A DNA stretch of 64,000 nucleotides from Aotearoamyces nothofagi. Its lineage: Eukaryota; Ascomycota; Leotiomycetes; Leotiales; Tympanidaceae. Positions within the stretch are counted from its first letter, which is position 1. Each line of letters begins with the position of its first letter. The translations under genes were made by a program, and so were the position numbers. Location of the stretch: the NCBI GenBank assembly GCA_015345905.1, contig JADDTR010000001.1, forward strand, positions 992,001 through 1,056,000, read 5' to 3'. This document shows, in pieces, positions 46,051-57,172 of this stretch. A model generated the notes under the pieces. It had not been told where the DNA came from. It saw nothing but the letters and a program-made list of their open reading frames with translations, and ran no database searches.

Positions 46051-46246
46051 GTCTTGGAGAAGAGGTATGCGCTTTTGGTATAAGCATGTATAAAGTGATG
46101 ATACAGCGAGCGTAGCGAGGAAAGAAAAGGGGCTTGCGCAGTGTCATTGATATAATTTAGAGAGTAGTGCATAGGTTATCCTATATTACTAGACATAACT
46201 GGAGTAGGCTCTGGAGAAAGAGTATGCACTTTTCGTACAAGCATGA
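46051..46246. repeat. Two diverged 40-bp direct repeats with inverted arms
   Basis: Copies at 46051-46090 and 46207-46246 share 30 of 40 bases by eye. The first sits inside an inverted pair: CTTTCCTCG at 46016-46024 and CGAGGAAAG at 46116-46124, a loop of about 90 bp. This could be a tiny decayed foldback element or a regulatory duplication. Confidence 0.35.
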
Positions 46247-46363
46247 AGATGTCCGTCTAATTCAACGAAGATGCGATGCGGCTGGCTGAAAGCTCGGACC
46301 CGCGGGTACGTTCCCTGCCGATGTCGCACTTAAACTTTTCCCCAGATATTTTGCGATTGACAG

Positions 46364-46370
46364 TGACTCA
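46364..46370 (+). promoter_or_regulatory. TGACTCA, Gcn4/CpcA-type site upstream of LYS2
   Basis: Perfect TGACTCA 125 bp upstream of the LYS2 ATG, with a second half-site TGACTG at 46372-46377. General amino-acid control by Gcn4 (CpcA/CPC1 in filamentous fungi) acts on lysine genes through exactly this motif (established knowledge), so the position is meaningful. Confidence 0.6.
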
Positions 46371-46488
46371 ATGACTGTAATGAATTCGCAGCTCGCTTCC
46401 CTGGAAAGAGTCCGACTCAGTGGGCCAAAAAAAATATTGAGCTCCCGGCTACACTTCTGCACACTCAAGTTCCCTCAAGTCCACCAGA

Positions 46489-49400
46489 ATGTCGCAATTA
46501 CCAGATCCCACCGTAGACCTTGACTGGTCCGGTTACGTTGGTTCAATCCAGTCGCATTTTAGTGAGGTAGCAAAGAAATATCCAGACCGGGTATGTGTGG
46601 TAGAGACGAAATCATCAGAAGGTCCCGAGAGGAGCTTCACCTACAGACAGATCTATGAAGCATCAAATGTTCTGGCACACTACCTCCGCGATGCTGGAGT
46701 TACCAATGGAGACGTGGTCATGATTTGGGCGCATCGCTCAGTTGACTTGGTTGTCAGCATAATGGGCACATTGGTATGGTTTTCTTTCTTTGCAATTATA
46801 TCTCCTGCCAATTGATATACTGATTTTCTTTTTTCCAAAGGCTTCCGCGGCGACAATGAGTATCCTTGATCCGGCCTACCCACCAGCGAGACAGCAGGTC
46901 TATCTTGAGGTCTCTCAGCCCCGGGCGCTGATCAACATTGCAAGGGCAACGGATGAGGCAGGGCCCTTGGCTCCAATTGTTCGAACGTATATTGATGAGG
47001 AGCTCCCGCTAAAGGCCGAGGTTCCTTCGCTACGTATTGATGACAATGGTGTCCTATCTGGAGGCGAAGTTGATGGCAAGGATATATTTGCGCAGGTCAG
47101 GGCGAAGGCGTCTTCACCTCCCGATGCAGAGGTGGGCCCTGATAGCGTGCCCACGCTCTCTTTCACCTCCGGTAGTGAAGGAAGACCCAAAGGTGTGCAA
47201 GGCCGCCATTTCAGTCTCGCCAAGTATTTTGGTTGGATGGCGGAGAGGTTTGAACTGAGTTCAGAGAGTCGGTTCACTCTTCTGTCGGGTATCGCGCATG
47301 ATCCCGTACAAAGAGATATATTTACACCTCTGTTCCTTGGAGCACAATTGTTGGTCCCTTCAAAGGAGGATATTCAGCATGAGAAGCTTGCGGAATGGAT
47401 GAGCGAGCATAAGCCGACAGTTACACATCTGACGCCTGCCATGGGACAGATTCTAGTTGGTGGAGCGGCAGCAAAATTTCCATCCCTGGATAGAGCATTC
47501 TTTGTCGGAGATGTTCTCACAACGAGAGATTGCAGGACTCTGCGGGAACTCGCGGTTAACGTTAACATTGTCAATATGTATGGTACCACTGAGACGCAAC
47601 GAGCAGTGAGTTACTATGAAATACCGAGCCGGGCAAAGGATCCCAACTACCTGAACAAGCTGAAAGACATCGTGCCAGCTGGGAAGGGAATGAAGAACGT
47701 ACAGCTTCTCGTTGTGAATCGGGAAGATCGGACCAAGCTATGTAAGGTTGGAGAAGTAGGAGAGATTTACGTCCGTGCCGCTGGATTGGCTGAAGGCTAC
47801 AAGGGAGACCAAGCATTGAATGATCAGAAGTTCCTCATGAATTGGTTTGTGGATAACAAGACATGGGTGGAAGCCGACAACAAAACTAGCAAGGGCGAAT
47901 CGTGGAGAAAATACTACAAAGGGCCGCGAGATAGGCTTTATCGAACTGGGGACCTGGGATTATACCTGGAATCTGGTGATGTTGAGTGCACAGGACGCGC
48001 AGATGACCAAGTTAAGATTCGTGGCTTCCGAATCGAGCTCAATGATATCGATAGCAACCTACGCCAGTACCCCTTGATCAGAGACTGCAAGACGCTCGTT
48101 CGAAGAGATAGAAACGAAGAGCCGATACTTGTCAGCTATATTGTACCAGAATTGAAGGAATGGCCTCAATGGCTCCAAGCTCGAGGTCTAGAGGACATTG
48201 AAGATGAAGGAACTGATTTCGGTCCCACTAAGGTCTACTCGAAGAGATTTAGGCGGATACAAACAGAGGTACGGGACCATTTGAAGGGTCGATTAGCAAG
48301 CTATGCTGTACCGTCCATTTATATAGTCCTCAACATGTTACCACTTAATCCCAATGGGAAGATCGACAAGCCAAATCTTCCCTTTCCCGATATAGCGGAA
48401 CAGACAGAGGAGGCCTCAGAGGAGGACTTGAAGAGATGGGAGTCACTTACCGAAACTGAGAGAACGGTTGCAACCAAGTGGGCCGGCATCATTAATGGTC
48501 TTAATCCAAAGACCATTACACCACAGAATAATTTCTTCGATCTTGGTGGACACAGTATCTTGGCTCAACAAATGCTACTAAACATACGCAGGGAGATTGG
48601 AGCAAATGTTTCTATAAACACAATCTACGAGTTTCCAAGTCTAGCTGGTTTCAGCGCGCAGGTTGACAGGCAGCTAAAGCCAACAAACGATGATGGCGCG
48701 GGCCAAATTGAGAAAGACCCCGAGTACGCTCGGTCCCTGGACGAGCTTGTCAAGCAATTACCGACCACATATCAAACAGCGGACCCAGAGGCGATCCGCA
48801 CATCCGCCAATCCAACGGTCTTCCTCACTGGCGCAACTGGATTCTTAGGTGCATATATCATCAATGATATATTGGAACGATCTAGCCATACTGTTAGATT
48901 GATTGCCCACGTTCGAGGTGTTAAAGATTCAACGGCTGCACTTGATCGACTACAGCGTTCTTTACAGGCTTACGGCCTATGGCGCGATGAGTGGTCTGTT
49001 CGATTGAGCTGCGTTGTTGGTGATCTGGCAAAGCCACAGCTTGGCCTTGATCAACCAACGTGGGAAACCTTATCTCAAGAAGTTGACATTGTGATTCACA
49101 ATGGCGCCGCAGTCCACTGGGTTAGGAGATATCCAGATATGATGGCCTCGAACGTACTTTCCACGATTGCTGCTATGAAACTCTGCAACGAAGGAAAGCC
49201 CAAGACTTTCACATTCGTCAGCTCTACAAGTGTACTAGATACTGATTATTACGTTAAACTCTCGGACGAGCAAATAAGCACTGGCCAAAGCGCTCTTTCT
49301 GAGGATGATGACATGCAAGGCAGTCGAAATGGTCTTGGTACTGGTTATGGCCAAACCAAATGGGTTTCTGAGCAGCTCATTCGTGAGGCCGGAAAGAGAG

Positions 49401-50083
49401 GTCTTTTGGGCTCTGTGATTCGACCTGGATACATTCTAGGCGATTCAGAGACTGGTGTCTGCAATACCGACGATTTCTTGGTCCGTATGCTGAAAGGCTG
49501 CATTCAGCTATCAACCCGACCCCACATCATCAATACTGTCAATTCCGTTCCAGTAAATCATGTTGCTCGAGTAGTCGCAGCTGCTGCTCTCAATCCTCTC
49601 TCAGGTGGTGTCCACGTTGTCCATGTCACCGGCCACCCACGCCTCCGTATGAACGAGTACCTCTCACTTCTCGAATACTACGGCTACAAAGTGCCGGAAG
49701 TCAACTACAAGGAGTGGAAAGACTCACTCGAGAAATACGTTTCAGCCGGTGGCCAAGAAAAAGATCTCGAACAACACGCCCTAATGCCACTATTCCACTT
49801 CTGCATCAACGACCTTCCAGCCACAACTCGCGCTCCAGAACTCGACGACAGAAACGCTGTCAAGATCCTCAAAGCCGATGCTGAGAAATGGACGGGTATT
49901 GATGAGAGTTCTGGGTATGGGATTAGTAGGGAAGGCGTGGGTAAATTGCTGAGATATTTGACTGAGATTAAGTTTGTTCCTAGGCCGACAGGAAAAGGGA
50001 GACCGTTCCCTGAAGTTCACCTGTCGGAGGCTCAGATGCAGGCTGTTGGTGCTGTGGGTGGTCGTGGTGGTGTTGCGAAGTAG
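46489..50083 (+). CDS. LYS2: Alpha-aminoadipate reductase
   Basis: Two exons, 46489-46773 and 46841-50083, 67-nt intron, 1175 residues. Lys2 adenylates L-2-aminoadipate, loads it on its own carrier domain as a thioester and reduces it with NADPH to the semialdehyde, the committed late step of the fungal lysine pathway. Adenylation signatures: LSFTSGSEGRPKGVQGRH, NMYGTTETQRAV, YRTGDLGLYLE and NPNGKIDKPNLP. The carrier motif FFDLGGHSILAQ near residue 660 carries the phosphopantetheine Ser. The reductase opens VFLTGATGFLGAYI near 756 (NADP binding) with the short-chain dehydrogenase Tyr-Lys in GYGQTKWVSE. It needs a separate Lys5-type phosphopantetheinyl transferase, not seen in this window. Confidence 0.97.
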
Positions 50084-51132
50084 TGGAGGGGATAAAATAA
50101 ATAGAATAGATAAAAGGACTGGGTCAAATAGAGTGGATAGCTGATAGAAAAAGCATTTAAAGAATTGGTTGCTCTTATATTGGGGATTAAAAAAACATGG
50201 GAATGAAAACTAAGTTCTAACTACAACGCTTTGGTCATTTCACGGATCGATCGTCGATAAAGAGGCCTCTGTCTACGACTACATGCCTGCAAGTACAAGA
50301 GCCAAAAAAAAGAGCAATGATTATATAAAAACGGCAAAAGAAAACCCGCAAGGTATCGCGGTAAAGAAACTCCGAGCGGGGCCAGGCGCACAGGCCCCGA
50401 TCTGGTTTGCTTTTTTTCCCTTCACAACACACATAGCGGGGTGGGGAAGAGGAGGCTGTCGAGATAACCTGACTCCCGCACCAGCCGAGGGAGGGAAGGG
50501 GGGTAGCCGGGCGTTAAGCGATCAGAAACCCCGTAGATGTTCTTGACCGCTCGACCACCCGGCTGTCGGAGGTTAATTTTGCTTATTCGATCTTATATAG
50601 TTTGGGGGGGGGGGGCGAGGGGGAGAGTGTGGATATGGGATGCTGGCGGCCGATGCTGGCTGGCGGCTGAGACAGGCAAGGGAGCGCGGTGCCTTTGATG
50701 CCTGGCGGCCGAGGCAGCCCGTGATGAAGCACCATGCTGCAACTGCTACACCACGACGACAGCAGCTTTGGCGCTGGATTCTCTCAAGTCTAGTGCAGAG
50801 ATGAAAGCTGCTTCTTCTGAATCTCCCGTGGGAGTTTTAGAAAGAATTACCGTCGTATCTTGGTAGTACTCTCCAATCAAAAGCGTGTATATCTTTAGTT
50901 GGCTAGGTTTACAACACTTCTTGAAGTTACAGCACATTCCCTTTCCGCAAGGAAACGGCTCTGTTCACGTTGGCTTCTGCTCGCATCAAAACGAATTGGC
51001 TTCTACTGTTTCTCTCTATGGCTTACATATCGTAGACGAGTGTCACCTAGCTATCATCAACACGCATCCCCAACCAAACTCCGAGCTCGCTTCCCCATCA
51101 TTTCAAAACCAAACGCCGTGTACAGCTTGTTT
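50084..51132. other. Intergenic downstream of LYS2
   Basis: No gene; contains an imperfect palindrome (listed) and a G12 run near 50604. The right part is the 3' flank of ATG6. Confidence 0.6.
50505..50564. repeat. 60-bp imperfect palindrome
   Basis: Arms AGCCGGG and CCCGGCT at the ends are perfect; inward, AGCGATCAGAA on the left faces TTCTTGACCGCT on the right, so most of about 23 bp can pair around a 12-nt loop. It could fold as a stable RNA hairpin if transcribed. Confidence 0.5.
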
Positions 51133-52694
51133 TCATACAGAAGTTCGTCTATTAGCCGCGTTGACATTGCTGGCATGAGCCAAGAGGAACTTGCAACACG
51201 TAAGGGTATACTTGCAAGCCTTGCTCCACATATCATCCTGCGCAATACCGAGCTTGATACTGACATCCCCAATCCTGTCTCCTTCGATCTTATACGGTAA
51301 CTTGAGAGGTCTGTCAACCCGTGCAGTCTCGTGCTCAACATAGTCCCCAAGTTGCCGCATGCACTCCAAGAAAGCAACCATGGCAATATCAAATCTGCGA
51401 TGCATAAACGTCAAGCCTAGAGGCATATCGCCGGAAGAGTAGAGTTCTAGAATTGATCTCTTCGGCGCTGGGGTACGCCGGTGGGAGCCGCTGCGACTTG
51501 CTGTAGGAGAGGGATTGTCGATCTTGATTATGCGTGATGTTGAGCCCATAGGCTGGAGTTCAAAGCCATCAAACGTAAACCCGAGTCTATCTGAGACCGT
51601 AGAGAGGAGTAAAAGTGTATGTCCCCAGGCTGCGTTAATCTCGGGCCAGTCAACAGGGACACTTGATAACCGTCCTAGTCGTAGTCCATTAATCGTCCCA
51701 AAGCTGCCATCATGGCTGATGCAGAAAGTATCATTGTATACATTCGTCCGCTGTAGTTTCTCGAGTTGCTGCGAATCATGGTCATACTTCAGATTAACAC
51801 TATCCCGCTCATTCTGGAATTCCGAGAGCTTCATGGTAAATGCGTTTCGTGACCTCCAGAACTGCTCCTCTTCGAGGTCTAGAGCGCGGGATTCCTCCTC
51901 TAGATCTGCAATCTCATCATCCACTGCTGCCTTCTCCTTCTCTAGTTTCAACAATTCCGCAGTCGCAGCAGCTTCCGCTTCCCGCGCGTTTTTCAGGCTC
52001 TCCTGTGATTCTTGAATTTCCTCCTCGGTAGGTACATCGGCAGTGACGTGTTTCAGGAATCCAACATAAGCATCCCGCTCGCGGGTAGCTGCCTCGAGCC
52101 GTTTTTGAAGACCATCCACGAGAAGCTCTGTACATTCCACACATATGGGATGATCAATATCAGACTGTGCTGACATTACCTCAAAGAGCCTCGAGACCCT
52201 TTCCATTTCCTGGGACATTGCCTTCCCTTCGTCCAGGCCATCTGCGGCTGGAGGAGTGTCCACCTGCTGGGCCTTTGTAGATTTCTTTTCGGGCGGCCTC
52301 ATAAGGGCAGGCGGGACAACCTCAGACTCACTCAACATCACAAAAGACATCGCAGGGTTGTCCTTCGCCCCTCCTTTCACCGTGTCGGATGATGTGTGCG
52401 TTTGAGCATCATGCCGCGCAGAGCTGAAGCTTCGTTTGAAGCTTGGTGAAGACGCATCTCGAGACACACGGTCATACAAAGCTTTGCGCTCCTGTGGGTA
52501 CGCTGGTCGGGATGACAGTAGAGTTTTCGATTGATGTTGCGTAGATGCTGTCGCAGAGCCTGTGGACATTAGAACAAGCTTCCATGACGGTGAGTCTGAC
52601 GCCTACCAACTAAAAGATTGAAAGCTGCAGGATTCAGGTCCTCCAAAGAGCTATCCAGCTTCAGTGGGGTTCTACACTTTTGGCAATACATCAT
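51133..52694 (-). CDS. ATG6: Autophagy protein Atg6 (Beclin 1/Vps30)
   Basis: Two exons, 52694-52607 and 52559-51133, 47-nt intron, 504 residues. Atg6 is a subunit of the class III PI3-kinase complexes with Vps34 and Vps15, in autophagosome formation and vacuolar sorting. Evidence: the N-terminal MMYCQKCRTPLKLDSSLEDL zinc-ribbon-like CxxC, CVECTELLVDGLQKRL opening the coiled coil, a long Glu/Leu-rich heptad stretch at about 190-300, and the C-terminal membrane-binding ECD with INGLRLGRLSSVPVDWPEINAAWG, ELYSSGDMPLG and the conserved ending NVNAANRRTSV. Residues 60-140 are Ser-rich and disordered. Start at either of two adjacent ATGs. Divergent from SCM3 with 276 bp between start codons. Confidence 0.95.
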
Positions 52695-52970
52695 CTATAC
52701 ACCATTCGTAGCCTCCAGTTCATTGTTCAGCAGCTCGTCATGGTAATGTCTAAATTGTGCAGATCGCTATCTATCGATAAGTTATGCGAGATTATGCCGG
52801 CTGTGCACAACTCAAACCACTTACGCGACTGACGCGCCCGACGTGACAAAAGATAGTGTCTACTACAGATGCACAACCCCGCCTCAGTGCATACGACAGC
52901 GAGAGCTCCGGGCTTTGCTAGCACAATACCTGACTGAAGTGTCTTGATATGCAGTCAGCGATTTTCAATC
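52695..52970. promoter_or_regulatory. Divergent ATG6/SCM3 promoter
   Basis: 276 bp between start codons must serve both genes. No known factor site recognised. Confidence 0.5.
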
Positions 52971-55900
52971 ATGGAGCCTTCTCCCAAACGTCAACGCCTG
53001 CTCGACCGGGCTGAGTTTAGACATGAGAGAGTGTATGATAGCTTCCCCAACATCCTCGAGGACGGAAATGTGCAGCAAGAACCCTACGAAGATTTCGACG
53101 ACGAGAACGAGGAAAATATATATGATGGGGTAGATCCAGACGAAGAGCTTGAGAAGACGAGGCGGCAACTCGACTTGAAATTGAAGTCAAAATTCGAGGC
53201 AATCTTCGAGAAATATGGCCAGGACTTTACAGGTGTCGGTGACGAAATCGATCTGAGAACTGGCGAGATTGTGGTTAATAATGGCCATCTCGATGAAATG
53301 CAAGATGAGACAGATGCAGGGGATACTAGCAGAGGCAGAAGCATGTTGAGAGCTTTCACCGAAGAGCCAGAAGATGGGTTGGGATCTGCAGATGAGGAAG
53401 AAATGGACGATGCAGAGGAAAATAGCGAGGAAGAGCCCAATATTGAGGAGGAAGACGATGATGATATGGTCCTATACCAAGGCAGCGAATTCCCCGAAAC
53501 CCATAAAGCTATCCCAGCGTCCCGTACTTCGCTGGAGAGTAGTGACCCCTCAAAACGGTATGGACAACAAGGAGGTTCGATGAATATGCTGGAGGATAGC
53601 CAAGGGGCATACCCATCAGACACGGAAATACTAGCACAGTTTGGTAACCAGCTTGGTCCTCGGATTGTCAAGTATGTATCCCAACAACGAGTGTTAGACG
53701 ATTCTAGCATTGAACCTGCATGGCAGGCACCAGGACTTACTGCAACCACCCCTGGCAAGCGCCCTATACTTAAATCCATACTGCTTCAACCAGATAGCGA
53801 TCGGTCACCTTCCCCGAAAACATCTACATCTGTGTGGGCTCCAGACCGACGGCGAGGACGACCAAGGAAGGATGGCGCAGACATAGCTGCCATCATGAGA
53901 GGCGAAACAATTGTTCATGATAGGACCGTCTATTCTAGAGAATACATGACTACGTCAACTACCAGACGGGTAGATGGACCATCGAATCATGGCCGTATTG
54001 GGTACTCCATGAATGTACCTCTCAATGATACCCTGAGTTCTCATAATCCTTCATTAATATCGAACGGCGTCAGCGATCGACATCGGATGGGCGCAAACTC
54101 TGATAATGGAGTAGAAATAATGGATGATGAATTTCCTAGAATTGATAGGCCCCCCCGTTCGAAGATGTCAAAGTCTCAATCTCGCCAATCCAAGCCGCAG
54201 GCAGTGCCTCAAACATTTAATTCCGGGCTGAAGGATAAGCTTGGGCGAAAACTTAAAACTGCTTATACTAAAGAGGATGATGAAATGATGTTAGACTGGG
54301 TTGCTGAAGTCCGAAGGAAGGACACAATTGGGCTATTCACACATGAACATTGGAAAAATCTTGAAGCGATGGTATTTTCTGAAGCCCCCGTCATTTATTT
54401 ATGCTAAGTGTTTCTAGAACCCGAGGCATAGCTATTTATCATATATAGATCGCTATCGGAAGCGTTACTATCTCACAGAGAAAGACCGTACTGTTTCCTC
54501 ACTTGGAGATGGCCTGCCAGTAGACCCGTTAACTGGGCGAGTCATAAGGAGAAAACTCAAGAGACATTCCGAAGGCGATAATGAAACACACTCATCGGAC
54601 AACCACACGTTACACCCTAAAACCCAATTGTCGAGGGATTCAGGTGTTAAATCATCTCCTATAACTTTTCCTTCCAACAACGACCGAGCTCCCTCTCCCA
54701 TTGAACAAAGTGACAATGATCTTTCAGCAAGTTTTATACCCCGCGAGGAACCACGACCATCGGAAGGTGCCGGTTCGCGTCCTCTTCGTGCACGCATTCC
54801 GTGGAGAAAGGATCCTGACACTATCTCATGGGCGGAGGCTGTGGATTCTATTGAAGAGATTGATCCTGTCCTCCACGAGGGCCTATTAGCAGACGATAAT
54901 GATTCAGGGGACCTTTTTCCATATAAGTCGAAACGCTCACAGCCACTAATATCGACCTCGATTCCAAAAACCAGGGAGTTAGAGTCTGTTGCACGTCGTG
55001 AAGGGAATGAGCAGTCAGGTACACTCAAAAGGGCTTCAGGAATATTTCAAGGAATTCGCGAAAGGAGCAATGACCCAACCAATAATACGGACCAGGCCGC
55101 GGCTGATAATCCTCAAAGTGACAGCGCATTGCCCCAGAGCATAGCAAGCTCACAGAACCCCTCGCATGAATCAAATTCAAGTCCTGTGGCGTCGATGCCA
55201 AAGGAGATAAAAAGGAGACTGGCTAGCGCTAAATTGATGGAGCAATTTGGACGCAACCAAGTCGATCCATCCTATAACTTTTCTGATGACGAAGATGAAA
55301 TACCTTTTCAGAAACCAATAGCACCCGTCCAAAATGAAGTTTTGGCACAGATCAGAGCCCCAGTAGCCCCAGATTTGATGACAGCTGAGGTCCTCGACGT
55401 ATCCATGGAAGACAGCATATCTCATACAGAGACAGCTGAAGTCCTCGACGTACCTACGGGAGACAGNNNNNNNNNNNNNNNNNNNNNNNNNNNNNNNNNN
55501 NNNNNNNNNNNNNNNNNNNNNNNNNNNNNNNNNNNNNNNNNNNNNNTATCTCATATGGAGACAGCTGAAGTCCTCGGAGTACCTGCGGGAGACAGCATAT
55601 CTCATATGGAGACAGCTGAAGTCCTCGACGTACCTACGGGAGACAGAATATCTTATATGGAGACAGCTGAAGACCTCGACGTATCCATGGAAGACAGCAT
55701 ATCTCATACAGAGACAGCTGAAGTCCTCGACGTACCTACGGGAGACAGCGTATCTCATATGGAGACAGCTGAAGTCCTCGGAGTACCTGCGGGAGACAGC
55801 ATATCTCATATGGAGACAGCTGAAGTCCTCGACGTACCTACGGGAGACAACATATCTCATACAGAGACAGCTGAAGACCTCGACGTACCTACGGGAGACA

Positions 55901-56640
55901 GCATATCTCATATGGAGATAGCTGAGATCCGCGACGTACCTAAAGAACAAAGCTTATCTCATACAGAGATAGCTACTGGGGCTAATGTAGACGTGCCAGT
56001 GGCTATTACTACACCAACTACACCATTGTCCTTGGATCGGTCATCTACCCGGCTTACACCACCTCGGAAATCCCCTCCTCACGGCATTTCTCATACAGAG
56101 ACAGATACTGTGGTTAATGTAGAAGTGCCTATGGTTACTACTACATCACTGTCCTTGGAACAGTCATCTACTCAGTTTACACCGCCTCGGAAATCTTCTC
56201 CTACCTCTGAAGGACGGCTAGGATCCGATTCGGCAAAATCTTTGAAACTCCCTGAATTACCCAAACAAAGCACTCCACAGGTAGCAACTCCTAAGATTCG
56301 CAAACCAACCCGTCTAGAAATCCTAGACTCTGAAGATTTTGATGAGCTCAGTATGGAACCAGAGGATCTTATCTTATTATCTTCGCGATCCTTACCTAAT
56401 CCAAGAGCTATGTCAGTTGCTCCGAAAATCGAGAGTCCAGCCCCACGACAGTTAGGCATCATCATAGCTACTCCGGCAAAAAGGTTAACGCCGAGTAGCG
56501 TGAAGAGACTGCAGAATCATGTTGGAGGTGTTTCATCCAGTCCTTCTGAATCTGTTTTTGAAACTCCTGGTGGAAGTTTGAGAAGATGTGGAGAAAGTGG
56601 GTTCAGATGCAAAAGAGACTTCTGTTTTAAATGTAAATGA
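52971..56640 (+). CDS. SCM3: Scm3/HJURP-type CENP-A chaperone with coding repeats
   Basis: Two exons, 52971-54371 and 54418-56640, 46-nt intron, 1207 codons as assembled (with an 80-N gap). Scm3 delivers the centromeric histone CENP-A (Cse4) to centromeres. The N-terminus MEPSPKRQRLLDRAEFRHER leads to the Scm3 domain LKSKFEAIFEKYG then DFTGVGDEIDLRTGEIVV and NNGHL, the family core. Acidic and Ser-rich linkers follow. The intron interrupts a Myb/SANT-like domain (AYTKEDDEMMLDWVAEVRRK, then DRYRKRYYLTEKDR), as in fungal Scm3 proteins with DNA-binding ends. A 17-residue tandem repeat occupies 55381-55968, and the C-terminus ends in a Cys motif RRCGESGFRCKRDFCFKC, probably zinc-binding. The gap makes the true length uncertain. 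Confidence 0.85.
55381..55968 (+). repeat. 51-bp coding minisatellite in SCM3
   Basis: Ten visible copies of a 51-bp unit (17 residues, consensus like SISHMETAEVLDVPTGD), starting at 55381, 55432 (broken by the gap), 55561, 55612, 55663, 55714, 55765, 55816, 55867 and 55918. Copies at 55561 and 55765 are identical over 51 bp, and the unit types recur with period four (204 bp). The repeat has kept frame. Confidence 0.92.
55467..55546. other. Assembly gap (80 N) inside repeat
   Basis: A run of 80 undetermined bases within the minisatellite. In a regular array the missing length should be 2 + 51k bases (2, 53, 104...), so 80 is either nominal or holds an irregular unit. 80 keeps the same frame remainder, so the reading frame still appears open. 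Confidence 0.95.
55966..56211 (+). repeat. Second diverged repeat in SCM3
   Basis: Two diverged tandem copies of about 40 codons: NVDVPVAITTPTTPLSLD, then STRLTPPRKSPPHGISHTET; and NVEVPMVTTTSLSLEQ, then STQFTPPRKSSPTS. Each includes a TPPRKS motif with basic and proline residues, a possible phosphorylation or nuclear signal site. Confidence 0.7.
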
Positions 56641-57172
56641 AAGATAGTCATTATGTCGAGAATACATGCTCAGAACACCCTTTTCAGCCTGGAAAATGAT
56701 AGCTGGTGTTGGCTAAGCATTACCTACCATATGGCTTGGCTTACCACAGGTAAATACAAAAACCCAACCTCATCGAGTGCAGTTATGCCACTTTGTGTAC
56801 GTGGCCGGCTAAATGCTCTTATCGATACAAGGACGTGTCGAATTTGAGGAGCAGACGAAAGGGGAAAAGGTTCACCGCGATGAATCATGTTAAAGAATTA
56901 ATGTGCTTATTGGTCTTGCACTGATTAGGTAAACTCTATCTGTACTAGTAATAAGGTTGGTTCTGCCAATTCACCAGATGGTGTTCAGTCGTTAGACCGA
57001 ATCAGGGAGGAGTTATCCATGACAAGCAAAGGTTTTCTGAGGCAATCCCTCAGTCTAAGTTTGAAGTAGCTTGTTGAAACAAGCTGACGGCCCTTTGTTA
57101 TAAGGTATATATATATATAGGGAGAGAGACAGAAGGATCCTGTCTAAAAAAACCAGAGTCTAATAACAAGAC
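56641..57172. other. Intergenic between convergent genes
   Basis: 3' flanks of SCM3 and the ENT gene, with a TA repeat near 57105-57118. No other feature. Confidence 0.6.

Larger units (their letters stand above)
45428..46488. other. Intergenic upstream of LYS2, contains repeat motif
   Basis: No gene. Holds a pair of related 40-mers, a short inverted repeat and a Gcn4-type site, listed separately. The A/T-rich stretch near 46120-46200 shows nothing else. Confidence 0.6.

Noticed and set aside
50505-50564. tRNA gene on the minus strand
   Set aside because: An A-box-like sequence is present, but no B box (GGTTCRANYCC) and no normal T arm.
55177-55950. 257-residue open frame antisense to SCM3
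   Set aside because: The frame is the reverse read of the tandem repeat and gap; no domain.
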